From NCBI RefSeq assembly GCF_029233945.1, contig NZ_JARGOQ010000001.1, forward strand, positions 71,115 to 135,114: a stretch of DNA of 64,000 nt, in the 5' to 3' direction. Positions 44,609 through 54,272 of the stretch are shown one piece after another. Source of the stretch: Sneathiella sp. (GTDB lineage: Bacteria; Pseudomonadota; Alphaproteobacteria; Sneathiellales; Sneathiellaceae). The notes under the pieces are model-generated. The model was not told the DNA's origin and ran no database searches. It was given only the letters and a program-made list of their open reading frames with translations. Position 1 is the first letter of the stretch, and each line of letters starts with the position of its first letter. The position numbers and the translations under genes are program-made.

Positions 44609-45958
44609 ATGTTGATTGCATATCGTTCAATTGCAGCGGGCCTTGCCGTTATTTTCTTCCTTTTGATCAGCTTGCCTGCAAAAGCGGTTGAGGTGAAAGA
44701 AGTCACCAGCCCAGGCGGAATCAAAGCCTGGCTGGTGGAAGAGCCCTCGATCCCCATCGTCAGCATGAATGTTGCCTGGCGGGGCGGGGCGAGCCTTGAT
44801 CCCGCAGACAAGGCGGGGCTCGCCTATCTCGCCTCCTCCACCATGGATGAGGGAGCCGGAGATCTCGACAGCAAGGCATTTCAGGAGCGTCTTTCCGATC
44901 TTGCGATCAAGCTTAGCTTCGATGCAAGCAAGGACAGCTTTTCCGGAAGCCTCAAGACATTAAGTGAAAATACCGAGGAGGCGTTTCGTCTCTTCGGACT
45001 TGCCATAACGGATCCGCGTTTCGATGAGGAACCGGTAGAGCGTATCCGGGGGCAGATTCTCGCCTCCCTCAACCGGAAACTCTCCGATCCGAACAGTCTT
45101 GCCGGACGGGCCTGGTTTGAACTTGCCTTCGAAGATCACCCCTATGCTCAGCCGTCGGAGGGAACGATTGAGACGATGACAGCGGTTACCCGGGACGATC
45201 TTGCAAAATTCGCGAGAACGCGGCTCGGCAAGAATAACATGCTGATCGGCGTTGTAGGCGATATCTCGGCGGAGGAGCTGGGCCTGCTTCTCGATAAAAC
45301 ATTTGGCGCACTGCCTGAGAAAGCGGAAAATTCCATCGTCCCGCAAACCGTGCCGTTATCCGAGGCCGCCGTCAAGATCATCCCGCAGGATATCCCGCAA
45401 AGCGTCGTTGTCTTTGGCGGACAGGGCGTGAAAAGGGAAGATCCGGATTATTACGCGGCTTACGTACTGAATTACATTCTGGGCGGGGGAAGCTTTCAAT
45501 CCCGCTTGACCGAAGAAATTCGCGAGAAGCGGGGCCTTGTCTATTCCGTCTACAGCTATCTCTATCCCATGAAGGCAGCCGGGCTGCAGATGGGCGGCTT
45601 CGGGACCAGCAATGCCTCCGTGAGGGAGGCCCTTGATCTGGTGGAGGCTGAACTTGGTCGCGTCCGCGCCGACGGCGTGACAACGGAGGAGTTGGCGGCG
45701 GCAAAGACCTATCTCAATGGTTCCTTCCCGCTGAGCCTGTCGTCCAATGATCGTATCGCCGACATCCTTGTTGCCATGCAATTTAGCAACCTTCCGATTG
45801 ACTATTTGAATGATCGGTCAGATCTGATCAATGCGGTCAGTGAAGACGATATCAGGCGTGTTGCGCAAAAACTGCTCGATCCTGATAAGCTGATCGTCGT
45901 CGTCGCCGGCAAGCCCGAAAATCTGGAAGCCAAAGGCAAGGGCGTAGAAAAGAATTAG
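44609..45958 (+). CDS. M16-family protein, non-catalytic partner
   Basis: 449 residues with signal peptide (FFLLISLPAKA) and M16 fold (AWRGGASLDPADKAGLAYLA). At the place of HxxEH it has LAYLASSTMDEGAG, so it cannot bind zinc in the usual way. A Gly-rich region GGGSFQSRLTEEIREKRGLVYS and the RxxxY-type motif, important for substrate contact in the C-terminal lobe of M16 subunits, is preserved. It therefore probably completes the chamber of the first M16 protein, as the non-catalytic subunit does in mitochondrial processing peptidase. Ends 67 bases before mutL. Confidence 0.92.
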   Translation: MLIAYRSIAAGLAVIFFLLISLPAKAVEVKEVTSPGGIKAWLVEEPSIPIVSMNVAWRGGASLDPADKAGLAYLASSTMDEGAGDLDSKAFQERLSDLAIKLSFDASKDSFSGSLKTLSENTEEAFRLFGLAITDPRFDEEPVERIRGQILASLNRKLSDPNSLAGRAWFELAFEDHPYAQPSEGTIETMTAVTRDDLAKFARTRLGKNNMLIGVVGDISAEELGLLLDKTFGALPEKAENSIVPQTVPLSEAAVKIIPQDIPQSVVVFGGQGVKREDPDYYAAYVLNYILGGGSFQSRLTEEIREKRGLVYSVYSYLYPMKAAGLQMGGFGTSNASVREALDLVEAELGRVRADGVTTEELAAAKTYLNGSFPLSLSSNDRIADILVAMQFSNLPIDYLNDRSDLINAVSEDDIRRVAQKLLDPDKLIVVVAGKPENLEAKGKGVEKN

Positions 45959-46025
45959 GTCTGCTCCCCTAGGCCGGACAACTCAATTTTGCTAAGCTCA
46001 TTTGGAATTTCCCGATGGATGGATC

Positions 46026-47861
46026 ATGCCGTTAAGACGCCTGCCTGAAAATATTGTCAACCAGATTGCCGCCGGTGAGGTTGTTGAACGGCCTGCCTCC
46101 GCCGTCAAGGAACTGGTGGAAAATGCGATTGACGCCGGTGCGACCCGGATTGATGTTGTTATGCGCGATGGCGGGCGCTCCTTGATCACGGTCACAGATA
46201 ACGGCTCCGGGATGAGTGCGGAAGAGCTGGAGCTCTGTTTCGAACGGCACGCCACGTCCAAACTGCCCGATGATGATCTTGTCTTTATTCAGAATCTGGG
46301 GTTTCGCGGGGAAGCTATCCCCTCCATCGCGTCGGTCAGTCGCATGTCCATCACCACCCGGCGGGAGGGAGAAGATACCGCCTGGAAAATGTCGGTTGAG
46401 GGCGGAAAGAAGGCAGCGCCGGAGCCCGGTAGCGGGCAGAAGGGAACGCGGGTCGAGGTTCGGGATATCTTCTTCGCGACGCCGGCACGGCTCAAGTTTC
46501 TGAAGACTGAACGGTCGGAATTTGGCGCAGCGCTTGATGTCGTCCGCCGCCTTGCCATGGCTTTCCCCGCCATTTCCTTTTCCTTGGGGGATGAAAACCG
46601 TGTGGCCCTTCGTGTCGCCGGATCGGAGGGCGATCTGTTCGATGCCTGGCTGGATCGGCTTGGCGCGGTTATGGGGCGGGAATTCGCAGAGAACGCCATC
46701 CGGATCGAGGCCGAGCGTGATGGCGTCAAGCTGGCGGGCTATGCTGGTGTGCCGACGTTTAATCGGGGCAACGCCACAATGCAGTTTATGTTCGTCAATG
46801 GCCGTCCGGTGCGTGACAAGCTTTTTACCGGCGCGGTGCGCGGGGCCTATATGGACCTGCTGGCACGCAACCGCCACCCCTTGCTTGCGCTATTTCTGGA
46901 GCTGCCAGCGGATCAGGTGGATGTCAATGTACACCCGGCAAAAGCCGAAGTCCGCTTTCGCGATTCTGGCGGGGTGCGCGGGCTGATTGTCGGGTCCTTG
47001 CGTCATGCGCTGGCGGAGCATGGGCATCGTGCGTCCTCCACCATATCCGGTCAGGCGCTCGGGGCGTTCCGTCCACAAAGCGCGCCTCTTCCTTTGCAGT
47101 CGTCGAGCCGCCCGGCAGCAAGTTGGGGGCGCTGGAACGGGGATCAGGCGGCAACCATGTCGCCTGGACTAGCGGAGGCAAGCGCGGAGTATCAGGCGCC
47201 GCTCACGGCAGAAAGTCCTCCTCGCGCGTGGGGAGTTGATGAAACGCCTCAACAGCAGGAAAAGTCGCAGGCACTGGAGCAGTTCCCTTTGGGCGCCGCA
47301 AGAAGCCAGCTTCATGAAACCTATATTGTTGCTCAGACCACGCATGGTCTCATTCTTGTGGATCAGCATGCGGCGCATGAACGGCTGGTGATGGAACGAA
47401 TGAAGAAGCAACTGGCAGAGAAAGCTGTGGCGCGGCAAATGCTTCTCTTGCCAGAGGTCGTTGAGCTTGACGAGGTGTCGGCAAACCGCGTTACTGAACG
47501 GGCGGAGGAACTTGCGGAGATGGGTCTGATGTTGGAGCCATTCGGCGTTGGCGCCATTGTGGTGCGGGAAACGCCTGCCATGCTCGGTGAATGCAATATA
47601 AAGGGGCTGGTTCAGGATCTGGCTGATGACCTCGCGGAACTCGATACGGCGTTATCGCTGAAGGATCGGATGGATGATGTCTGCGCGACAATGGCCTGTC
47701 ACGGGTCCGTCCGGGCGGGCCGGAGGCTTTCCATTGACGAGATGAACGCCCTCCTGCGGGAAATGGAGGTCACGCCCCACAGCGGTCAGTGTAACCATGG
47801 CCGCCCGACCTATGTAGAACTGCAGCTCGGCGATATTGAAAAATTATTCGGCCGCCGCTAA
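46026..47861 (+). CDS. mutL: DNA mismatch repair protein MutL
   Basis: GHKL ATPase and coordinator of mismatch repair, 611 residues. N-terminal motifs: [39 protein letters not shown] poorly conserved Pro/Ala/Ser linker (about residues 340-425) connects to the C-terminal domain, which has [14 protein letters not shown], fitting the DQHA(X)2E(X)4E endonuclease motif, plus ACHGSVRAG and [12 protein letters not shown]. So it is of the nicking type used by bacteria without MutH. Start is the ATG giving [20 protein letters not shown]; the track's TTG adds eight residues. Confidence 0.97.
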   Translation: MPLRRLPENIVNQIAAGEVVERPASAVKELVENAIDAGATRIDVVMRDGGRSLITVTDNGSGMSAEELELCFERHATSKLPDDDLVFIQNLGFRGEAIPSIASVSRMSITTRREGEDTAWKMSVEGGKKAAPEPGSGQKGTRVEVRDIFFATPARLKFLKTERSEFGAALDVVRRLAMAFPAISFSLGDENRVALRVAGSEGDLFDAWLDRLGAVMGREFAENAIRIEAERDGVKLAGYAGVPTFNRGNATMQFMFVNGRPVRDKLFTGAVRGAYMDLLARNRHPLLALFLELPADQVDVNVHPAKAEVRFRDSGGVRGLIVGSLRHALAEHGHRASSTISGQALGAFRPQSAPLPLQSSSRPAASWGRWNGDQAATMSPGLAEASAEYQAPLTAESPPRAWGVDETPQQQEKSQALEQFPLGAARSQLHETYIVAQTTHGLILVDQHAAHERLVMERMKKQLAEKAVARQMLLLPEVVELDEVSANRVTERAEELAEMGLMLEPFGVGAIVVRETPAMLGECNIKGLVQDLADDLAELDTALSLKDRMDDVCATMACHGSVRAGRRLSIDEMNALLREMEVTPHSGQCNHGRPTYVELQLGDIEKLFGRR

Positions 47862-47897
47862 AACCCGACCCTGACAATAATCTGAAAAAATAACCCG

Positions 47898-49091
47898 ATG
47901 AGCTCTGCGCGCGCGCTGAAATTTGATGTGGTGGTGGTTGGCGCAGGCGCCGCCGGGATGATGTGCGCGATCGAGGCGGGAAAGCGCGGCCGAAAAGTTC
48001 TCCTTCTCGAAAAAGCCGAGAAATGTGGGCAGAAAATCCTTATCTCCGGTGGTGGCCGGTGTAATTTCACCAACCTCCTTGCGGCGCCCGAAAAATTTAT
48101 CTCGAATAATCCGCATTTCTGCAAATCTGCACTTCGCCAGTATACCCAGACGGACTTTATCGCCCTTGTCGAAAAACACGGCATCGCCTATCACGAGAAG
48201 AAGTTGGGGCAGCTATTTTGTGATGAAAGCGCGAAGCAGATTGTCGCGATGCTGGAGGCGGAATGCACCGAGGCTGATGTCACGATATGGCGTGGAACCG
48301 GGGTGGATCAGATTAAGCGGGTGAAGGACGCGTTTCTGATTTTTGCCGGAGAGCAAACGGTTGAGGCAGAAAGTGCTGTCCTGGCAACTGGCGGTCTCTC
48401 CATCCCGAAGCTTGGCGCGAATGATTTTGCCTATCGCATGGCAAAGGACTTTGACCTCTCCCTTGTGCCGCCGAAGCCCGGACTGGTACCCTTTACCTTT
48501 GAGCCTGCAGATAAGGAGCGGTTTGCGGGTCTCACTGGTGTTTCCGCCGATGTTGTTATCCGCATCGGCAAAGTTCAGTTTCGGGAAAATCTCCTTTTTA
48601 CGCACAAGGGCCTCAGTGGACCGGCAATCCTGCAGATATCGTCATTCTGGCAAGCAAGAGAGGCGATCCAGATTGACTTTCTCCCAGATATCGACCTTGC
48701 AAGTCTGCTTAAAGAGAAGCGGCAAAGTCAGCCAAAGCTGAAAGTGGAAAACCTGCTCAAGGACTTCCTTGCAAACCGGTTGGCAGTCTCTCTTATGCAA
48801 GAGGTAGAGGAACTTCCCGAACTTGGTAATCTATCGGACACGAAAATCCAGGAATTGGTAAGTAAAATTAAACTGGTTAAAATAGTTCCAAATGGAACAG
48901 AAGGATATGCCAAGGCGGAAGTAACCGTTGGCGGGGTCAGCACGGCGGTGCTCAACTCAAAAACGATGGAGGTGAAATCCGTGTCCGGTCTTTTCTTCAT
49001 TGGGGAAGCTGTCGACGTGACCGGATTCCTTGGTGGGTATAATTTTCAATGGGCCTGGTCCTCGGGCTTTGTTGCGGGGCAATATGCGTAA
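47898..49091 (+). CDS. FAD/NAD(P)-dependent oxidoreductase, HI0933/YhiN (BaiN) family
   Basis: A flavoprotein of 397 residues. N-terminal FAD-binding Rossmann motif VVVVGAGAAGMMCAIEAGKRG, then LLLEKAEKCGQKILISGGGRCN, the family-defining motif. The second region has VLATGGLSIPKLGANDFAY, KGLSGPAILQIS and the C-terminal FAD contact GLFFIGEAVDVTGFLGGYNFQWAWSSG. Gut bacterial BaiN acts on bile acids, but most members, including E. coli YhiN, have no known substrate. The stop overlaps the next gene start by 8 bases. Confidence 0.9.
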   Translation: MSSARALKFDVVVVGAGAAGMMCAIEAGKRGRKVLLLEKAEKCGQKILISGGGRCNFTNLLAAPEKFISNNPHFCKSALRQYTQTDFIALVEKHGIAYHEKKLGQLFCDESAKQIVAMLEAECTEADVTIWRGTGVDQIKRVKDAFLIFAGEQTVEAESAVLATGGLSIPKLGANDFAYRMAKDFDLSLVPPKPGLVPFTFEPADKERFAGLTGVSADVVIRIGKVQFRENLLFTHKGLSGPAILQISSFWQAREAIQIDFLPDIDLASLLKEKRQSQPKLKVENLLKDFLANRLAVSLMQEVEELPELGNLSDTKIQELVSKIKLVKIVPNGTEGYAKAEVTVGGVSTAVLNSKTMEVKSVSGLFFIGEAVDVTGFLGGYNFQWAWSSGFVAGQYA

Positions 49092-49893
49092 GCCTCGGGG
49101 AAAAGAGGATTGGCTGGCCTTGGCCTCGGGGCTCAGTATCGGGGCTGATGCATTCATTGACGAACTGCCCTTCTCGCCATCCAGACTAAGGGAGATTTCG
49201 GGCTCATTCTGGGAGGAGGGGTATCTCTCCCTCCCGCCCCTGTTTGGTGAAGATGAGTTGGTCCCAATCCGGGATGCGATATACGCTCTGTCAGAACAGG
49301 ATATCCCGCCGGTTTATATCTATCTTTTTGATCAGCCCTGGTGGCTCTTTGCGCGCCTTGGCGTCTTGCTTCGACATTTTGCCGGAGAGAAATTTGGCGT
49401 TCTTCCCAACCTTTGGGCCTGGCATCTTGATCGGGAAGGTGCACGCGGCTGGCCGCCGCATCGTGATTGCGATGCCGAGACCGTCTTCGGGGAAGGAGAG
49501 GACGCTGTCCTGATGAGCCTTTCTCTCTGGCTCCCGCTGACGGATGCGGATGAGAGTAATGGCTGTATGTATGTCGTGCCCCAATCGCGTCATGCGGCAA
49601 AGGGTACGGCTCAAAAAGCCGATCTTTTGGGAGCACGACCGCTTCCCGTAAAGGCGGGATCCCTTCTCGGCTGGCCGCAGGATTTATACCACTGGGGCGG
49701 TGAATATACGCCGATGGCAAAGAACCCGAGGGTTAGTCTATCGCTCGAATTTCAGAACGGAGCGTTTGATCCGCTTGCCGAGCCTTTGATGGATATGGAT
49801 AAACTTCCACCATTCGAGACACGGCGCAGACTTATTCAGGATCAGTTTGCGAAGTATCGCCATATTGATCCGGGTTTTGGCGCAGGAAAATAA
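49084..49893 (+). CDS. Phytanoyl-CoA dioxygenase (PhyH) family protein
   Basis: Fe(II)/2-oxoglutarate oxygenase-like protein of 269 residues. The double-stranded beta-helix metal site is visible as WPPHRDCDAETV (HxD) and the distal His in DLYHWGGEYTP; SLWLPLTDADESNGCMYVVPQSRH is the typical PhyH central motif with the conserved Asn-Gly-Cys/Pro segment. It starts with an overlap of 8 bases to the oxidoreductase gene. Its last 62 bases overlap, tail to tail, with rsmD. Substrate is unknown; hydroxylation of small molecules or ectoine is seen elsewhere in this family. Confidence 0.85.
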   Translation: MRKPRGKEDWLALASGLSIGADAFIDELPFSPSRLREISGSFWEEGYLSLPPLFGEDELVPIRDAIYALSEQDIPPVYIYLFDQPWWLFARLGVLLRHFAGEKFGVLPNLWAWHLDREGARGWPPHRDCDAETVFGEGEDAVLMSLSLWLPLTDADESNGCMYVVPQSRHAAKGTAQKADLLGARPLPVKAGSLLGWPQDLYHWGGEYTPMAKNPRVSLSLEFQNGAFDPLAEPLMDMDKLPPFETRRRLIQDQFAKYRHIDPGFGAGK

Positions 49894-50437
49894 GCCGCGC
49901 CGCGCCGTATTTACGGTCTTTCAGAAGCCTGAATTCTGATGGGATATCGACATTTTCCTTCGCGGCAACTTCGATCACGACGATGGCCTCGGGTTTGATC
50001 CAGCCATTTTTTTCGAGTGCCGAGAGAGCTGGCGCGGAGAGATTCTCACCGTAAGGCGGGTCCATGAGGATAAGGTCGTATGGCCTTCCCGGTTTTCCCG
50101 GATTAGCGGCATCTCGACGGAGAATATCCGTAGAACTGCGCGCGTTCATGTTTTTCACGTTCTGCTCGACAAGTTTCAGGCTTTCCGCGCGATTATCGAG
50201 AAAGGTAATATGCTCCGCCCCGCGTGAAAGTGCCTCCAGCCCAAGCGCACCGGTCCCCGCAAAAGCATCCAGCACTATGGCATCGCGGGGAAGAGGGCCA
50301 TTTTCGCCGCGCAGCTCCGGATCATGGCCGAGAATATTAAAAAGGGCCTCCCGCGCACGATCGGACGTTGGACGAACCTGCGTGTCCTCCGGCATGACGA
50401 GTTTCTTGCCCCTAAATTTGCCGCCAACGATGCGCAT
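49832..50437 (-). CDS. rsmD: 16S rRNA (guanine(966)-N2)-methyltransferase
   Basis: Methylates G966 of 16S rRNA. 201 residues. Typical start MRIVGGKFRGKKL, then RPTSDRAREALFNIL, SAM motif I LDAFAGTGALGLEALSRGA, and the catalytic DPPY motif in LILMDPPYGE. The last residues (NPDQYGDTSQTDPE) extend beyond the conserved fold and overlap, antiparallel, the end of the PhyH gene by 62 bases. Its start codon overlaps the rluB stop codon by one base (TGATG). It is therefore coupled to rluB, as in many alphaproteobacteria. Confidence 0.95.
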   Translation of the reverse strand: MRIVGGKFRGKKLVMPEDTQVRPTSDRAREALFNILGHDPELRGENGPLPRDAIVLDAFAGTGALGLEALSRGAEHITFLDNRAESLKLVEQNVKNMNARSSTDILRRDAANPGKPGRPYDLILMDPPYGENLSAPALSALEKNGWIKPEAIVVIEVAAKENVDIPSEFRLLKDRKYGAARLIFLRQNPDQYGDTSQTDPE

Positions 50438-51327
50438 CAGTTTGATTTTTTAGGGGAAGGGCGGGCTTTCAAGGTTCCTTGCTTGCGCGGCGCAGTTGTT
50501 GGGCGGGGGGAGTTGGCCTTGGGCTTTAGAGCCCCTTGCCGTTTGCCGCGCGGTGCGCGTTGTCCCGTATTCGCCGTGGCGGCCTGATCTTCGAATTTTT
50601 CGACACCCATCTGTTCCCGCAGGATCTTGGATCTCACTTCATCTACGGCACCGGCGGGCAGATCGCCGAGCGACATAGGCCCGTAAGATGTCCGGATCAG
50701 CCGGGATACGGAATAGCCAAGATATTCCATCACTTTCCGGATTTCTCGGTTTTTTCCTTCCCGGAGAGCAATGGTTAGCCAGCTATTGGCGCCCTTGGCG
50801 CTGTCGATGGTGCCATCAATCGATCCATAGCGGACGCCCTCTACGGTGATGCCTTTTGCAAGTTTTTGCATGTCGGATTCTCTAGGGTGCCCATGGACAC
50901 GGACGCGGTATTTCCGTTTCCAGCCTGTCGCCGGCAATTCCAGCTTACGGGCAAGTTCCCCATCATTGGTGAGCAGCAACAATCCTTCGGAGTTCAGATC
51001 AAGACGACCCACGGATATCACGCGCGGTAATTCCTCGGGCAGTTTGTCGAAGACGGTATCGCGCCCTTTTTCATCCTTGTGGCTCGTTACCAGACCCGGT
51101 GGCTTATGATAACGCCAGAGGCGCGGACGCTCGAGTGCGGGGATCGCCTTGCCATCCACCGTTATTTTGTCCTCTGGCGCCACCGTAAAGGCGGCACTTT
51201 CCAGAAGCATCCCGTTGACGGTGACGCGCCCAGCCTCGATCCAGCGTTCAGCTTCGCGGCGGGAACAGAGGCCGGCACGTGCCATGCGCTTTGCGATCCG
51301 CTCTTTTTGTGGGGGTTCTGTTGTCAT
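50437..51327 (-). CDS. rluB: 23S rRNA pseudouridine synthase RluB-like (RsuA family)
   Basis: S4-domain-containing pseudouridine synthase of 296 residues. The S4 domain has RIAKRMARAGLCSRREAERWI and VNGMLL; the catalytic Asp is in VGRLDLNSEGLLLLTNDGEL, with KYRVRVHG and LREGKNREIRKVMEYLG following. The C-terminal tail is a basic low-complexity stretch of about 60 residues (GQRAPRGKRQGALKPK). RluB modifies U2605 of 23S rRNA in E. coli, but the RsuA/RluB/RluE/RluF subfamilies are hard to separate by eye. Operon with rsmD; puuD-like gene lies just upstream on the same strand. Confidence 0.9.
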   Translation of the reverse strand: MTTEPPQKERIAKRMARAGLCSRREAERWIEAGRVTVNGMLLESAAFTVAPEDKITVDGKAIPALERPRLWRYHKPPGLVTSHKDEKGRDTVFDKLPEELPRVISVGRLDLNSEGLLLLTNDGELARKLELPATGWKRKYRVRVHGHPRESDMQKLAKGITVEGVRYGSIDGTIDSAKGANSWLTIALREGKNREIRKVMEYLGYSVSRLIRTSYGPMSLGDLPAGAVDEVRSKILREQMGVEKFEDQAATANTGQRAPRGKRQGALKPKANSPRPTTAPRKQGTLKARPSPKKSN

Positions 51328-51330
51328 GGG

Positions 51331-52044
51331 TCAGGCAGCAGATGCATTGACAAAGGCGTCGATAATTTGCCGATCACCGTTTGAGATCAGATACTCCGGA
51401 TGCCACTGAACACCCAGACAGAAGCGATAACGGCTATCCTCGATCCCTTCGATCACGCCGTCCTCGGCAAGCGCATTGACGATGATGTTCTCGCTGATGT
51501 CCTTTGCCGCCTGATGGTGGGCACTGTTGACGGCAAGCGTGTCGGTTCCGACAATCCGGTGCAGCAAGGTGCCGGACGTGACTTTGACGGTATGTCCGGC
51601 CTCCGTCCGCGGATTTGGCTGTTCATGGGCGAGGGGGTTTTCCACTTCATCGGGGATATGCTGAATTAAGGTCCCGCCGAGAATAACGTGTAGAAGCTGT
51701 TGTCCCCCGCAAATACCGAGCACCGGCTTGTTCGCGGCCAGCATAGCCTCCGTGATATTCTTCTCGAACAGGGTGCGTCGGTCCTTGGTCACGACCGTAT
51801 CATGTCGGCTTGTCGCACCAAACAGGCTGGGGTCCACATCGAAGGCTCCGCCTGTCACAACAAGCCCGTCCAACTTCTTCACATACTCTTCGACATGATC
51901 GGGCTCGTGGGGCAGGGCAAGCGGCAGTCCGCCACTTGCGACAACGACATCGGCATAGTTCTGCCGAAGCGCGTACCAGGGCATATTCGAATAGCCGCCG
52001 GGATCCTCTGAATCGAGGGTTATGCCAATTACAGGAATACTCAT
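51331..52044 (-). CDS. Gamma-glutamyl-GABA hydrolase-like class I glutamine amidotransferase (PuuD-like)
   Basis: 237-residue class I GATase-fold hydrolase. Nucleophile Cys in VLGICGGQQLLHVILGG and the His-x-Glu dyad in LGVQWHPEYLI complete the triad. The N-terminus reads VIGITLDSEDPGG, then DGLVVTGGAFDVDPSLFG, typical of PuuD-like enzymes which cut gamma-glutamyl-GABA in putrescine breakdown. It is three bases from rluB, and apparently inserted between tadA and rluB, which are neighbours in many relatives. With the acetylpolyamine amidohydrolase at 14 kb it gives a second potential polyamine-degrading enzyme. Alternative gamma-glutamyl amides are possible substrates. Confidence 0.88.
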   Translation of the reverse strand: MSIPVIGITLDSEDPGGYSNMPWYALRQNYADVVVASGGLPLALPHEPDHVEEYVKKLDGLVVTGGAFDVDPSLFGATSRHDTVVTKDRRTLFEKNITEAMLAANKPVLGICGGQQLLHVILGGTLIQHIPDEVENPLAHEQPNPRTEAGHTVKVTSGTLLHRIVGTDTLAVNSAHHQAAKDISENIIVNALAEDGVIEGIEDSRYRFCLGVQWHPEYLISNGDRQIIDAFVNASAA

Positions 52045-52160
52045 GCTTTCTTTTAGTCCTCTCTTGACGACAACTCAACTCGCCTCTTTGAATATTGTCA
52101 CACAAATTCTCTAAATTTCTATTGCTTGACGGCGACGGTGCGAATTGCGAGTCTCCGAAC

Positions 52161-52619
52161 ATGGATCATGAAATTGCCGATTATATGGAAATGGCGCTCA
52201 GCACTGCGGGGATTGCCGGAAATCGGGGCGAAGTGCCCGTCGGAGCGATTATCGTCGATACAGCATCCGGGCGCATCGTCGCGAACAGCGGAAACCAAAT
52301 GGTCGGCAGAAGCGATCCGACCGCACATGCGGAGATGCTGGCGCTCCGGGCGGCGGGCAACATGATAGGCAGTCAGCGGCTTATCGATTGCGATATGTAT
52401 GTCACCCTTGAGCCCTGTCCGATGTGCGCGGCGGCAATTTCACTTGCGCGGATAAGGCGACTCTATTTTGGCGCCTACGATCCGAAGGGTGGCGGTGTCG
52501 AATATGGTGCCCGTATCTTTGATCAGACCAGCTGCCATCATCGTCCGGAAATATATGGCGGCCTTCAGGAAAGCAAATCGGCCGCTCTTTTAAAGAATTT
52601 CTTTGAAACGCGACGCTAA
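52161..52619 (+). CDS. tadA: tRNA-specific adenosine deaminase
   Basis: Converts A34 of tRNA-Arg(ACG) to inosine. 152 residues from the ATG giving MDHEIADYME; the upstream track start adds 22 residues. The Zn site is HAE in DPTAHAEMLALRAAG with catalytic Glu, and PCPMCAAAI for the two Cys ligands. EVPVGAIIV is the conserved N-terminal strand motif. Guanine deaminase is the close alternative; LARIRRLYFGAYDPKGGGVE and the position near rluB/rsmD favour TadA. Divergent from the PuuD-like gene. Confidence 0.9.
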   Translation: MDHEIADYMEMALSTAGIAGNRGEVPVGAIIVDTASGRIVANSGNQMVGRSDPTAHAEMLALRAAGNMIGSQRLIDCDMYVTLEPCPMCAAAISLARIRRLYFGAYDPKGGGVEYGARIFDQTSCHHRPEIYGGLQESKSAALLKNFFETRR

Positions 52620-52684
52620 ATATAGAAAGATAGCGTCACAATTAATCATAACAAAAATCTGAATAACAAAAAAGGGAACAGCGG

Positions 52685-53887
52685 ATGATCTTCGAATATT
52701 CGGACAAGGTAAAGGAACTGCAAGCCAGGGTGCAGGCCTTTATGGATGAGCATGTCTATCCTAATGAACAGCTATTTTACGATCAGGTGGATGAGGGCGA
52801 CCGCTGGCAACCGACAGCCATTGTCGAGGAACTGAAGGCAAAGGCCAAAGCGGCGGGACTTTGGAACCTGTTCTTGCCCGAAAGTGATCGGGGAGCAGGC
52901 CTCACCAATCTTGAATATGCGCCGCTTTGTGAAATTATGGGGCGTGTCAGCTTTGCGCCGGAAGTCTTCAACTGTTCGGCGCCGGACACTGGTAATATGG
53001 AAGTGTTCGAGCGCTATGCGAATGAGGAGCTGAAAGAGCGCTGGTTGAAACCGCTGCTTGAGGGAGAAATCCGGTCGGCTTTCGCCATGACGGAACCTGC
53101 CGTTGCGTCATCGGATGCGACAAATATCGAATCCGAGATTACCCGCGATGGCGATGAATATGTCATCAATGGCACCAAATGGTGGACGTCCGGCGCCTAT
53201 GACCCGCGCTGTAAGGTTCTGATCTTCATGGGGAAGACAGACAAGACCGCTTCGCTTTATCAGCAACAATCCATGATCATAGTTCCCATGGAAACACCTG
53301 GCATCAATGTGAAGCGCTTTCTTCCGGTGTTCGGTTATGACGATGCGCCGCATGGTCATGCAGAGGTGGAGTTCAAGGACGTGCGGGTTCCGGCGGATCA
53401 TATGCTGCTGGGTGAAGGGCGTGGCTTCGAAATTGCGCAAGGGCGCCTCGGCCCGGGACGTATTCATCATTGCATGCGGCAGGTTGGCGTTGCCGAGCGG
53501 GCGCTGGAGAAAATGTGCAAGCGCGTAAAGTCCCGCGTTGCCTTCGGCAAGCCCATCGCGGAGCAAACGGTTACACTGGAGCGTATTGCCGAATCCCGTG
53601 CGATGATTGAGCAGGCACGGCTATTGACCCTGAAGGCGGCCTATATGATGGACACCGTTGGCAACAAGGAAGCGAAAGCGGAAATCGCCATGATCAAGGT
53701 GGTCGCCCCGAATATTACCGGGAAGATCATTGACTGGGCGATCCAGGCCCATGGCGCGGGTGGTGTAAGTGATGACTTCGGTCTTGCCTTTGCCTATGCC
53801 CATTCACGGACCTTGCGTCTTGCCGACGGTCCTGATGAAGTGCATCGGAACCAGATTGGCCGACTGGAACTTAAAAAGTATAATTGA
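52685..53887 (+). CDS. Acyl-CoA dehydrogenase, ACAD10/ACAD11-like
   Basis: A 400-residue ACAD. FAD/substrate loop [34 protein letters not shown] and MQRVGV-like [11 protein letters not shown]; the C-terminal motif is [22 protein letters not shown]. The VASSDATN loop and the ADGPDEVH end are typical of the subfamily that includes the ACAD domain of human ACAD10/11. The usual YEG Glu is absent, as in that subfamily. Preceded by an AAAGGGAAC ribosome site; an intrinsic terminator follows. Close by, on the other strand, lie two APH-type kinases, which are the other half of ACAD10/11 in animals. Substrate class inferred: 4-hydroxy or branched acyl-CoA. Confidence 0.88.
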   Translation: MIFEYSDKVKELQARVQAFMDEHVYPNEQLFYDQVDEGDRWQPTAIVEELKAKAKAAGLWNLFLPESDRGAGLTNLEYAPLCEIMGRVSFAPEVFNCSAPDTGNMEVFERYANEELKERWLKPLLEGEIRSAFAMTEPAVASSDATNIESEITRDGDEYVINGTKWWTSGAYDPRCKVLIFMGKTDKTASLYQQQSMIIVPMETPGINVKRFLPVFGYDDAPHGHAEVEFKDVRVPADHMLLGEGRGFEIAQGRLGPGRIHHCMRQVGVAERALEKMCKRVKSRVAFGKPIAEQTVTLERIAESRAMIEQARLLTLKAAYMMDTVGNKEAKAEIAMIKVVAPNITGKIIDWAIQAHGAGGVSDDFGLAFAYAHSRTLRLADGPDEVHRNQIGRLELKKYN

Positions 53888-53916
53888 TCTGACATCTGCA
53901 CGGATCAATGGACAGG

Positions 53917-53947
53917 AAAAGCTTCCCTTCGGGGAAGCTTTTCTTTA
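53917..53947 (+). terminator. Rho-independent terminator after the ACAD gene
   Basis: AAAAGCTTCCC and GGGAAGCTTTT form a perfect 11-bp stem closed by a TTCG tetraloop, followed by CTTT. Because the arms begin with AAAA and end with TTTT, it can also function in the opposite direction for the minus-strand dddP transcript running through the small ORF. Confidence 0.92.
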
Positions 53948-54041
53948 TCTATCGCGTATAGTTTTCAATAGCATGACGTTCCGCTTTTCCTATATACAGG
54001 CTTGTTCCTGTTTTTAAAAAAAGTACTTTTGGATCTCTCGA

Positions 54042-54272
54042 ATGATCAAGTTTCTGGGTTGGGTAATGTTGGGCATCATTGTGATTGTTGCTGGCTTTTT
54101 GTATCGCTATGAAAGCCTTGACCCCTGCGAATGGCTGACCCAGGATTTAGCAGCACATGCGGGATTACAACCGGTCTCCGGCCTTGGTGAAGCTGCCGGT
54201 CTCGTGATGGAGCCGATAGAATGTGTCCAGCGCTGGGCCAATTTGAGAATTGAAGACGCTGAAAACCACTAG
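54042..54272 (+). CDS. Small membrane-anchored protein, unknown
   Basis: A 76-residue ORF with an N-terminal hydrophobic helix (FLGWVMLGIIVIVAGFLY), then a short soluble part with two Cys (SLDPCEWL and PIECVQRW) and no recognised family. No lipobox is obvious. The start is preceded by only weakly purine-rich sequence (TCTCGA). It ends with a 4-base overlap to the convergent dddP gene. The conserved-looking Cys pair and predicted helix suggest a real small inner-membrane or periplasmic protein, but coding evidence is moderate. Confidence 0.55.
   Translation: MIKFLGWVMLGIIVIVAGFLYRYESLDPCEWLTQDLAAHAGLQPVSGLGEAAGLVMEPIECVQRWANLRIEDAENH

Noticed and set aside
52612-52637. GACGCTA / TAGCGTC inverted repeat after tadA as a terminator
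   Set aside because: Only a 7-bp stem with a 12-base loop and no T-run; too weak to call.
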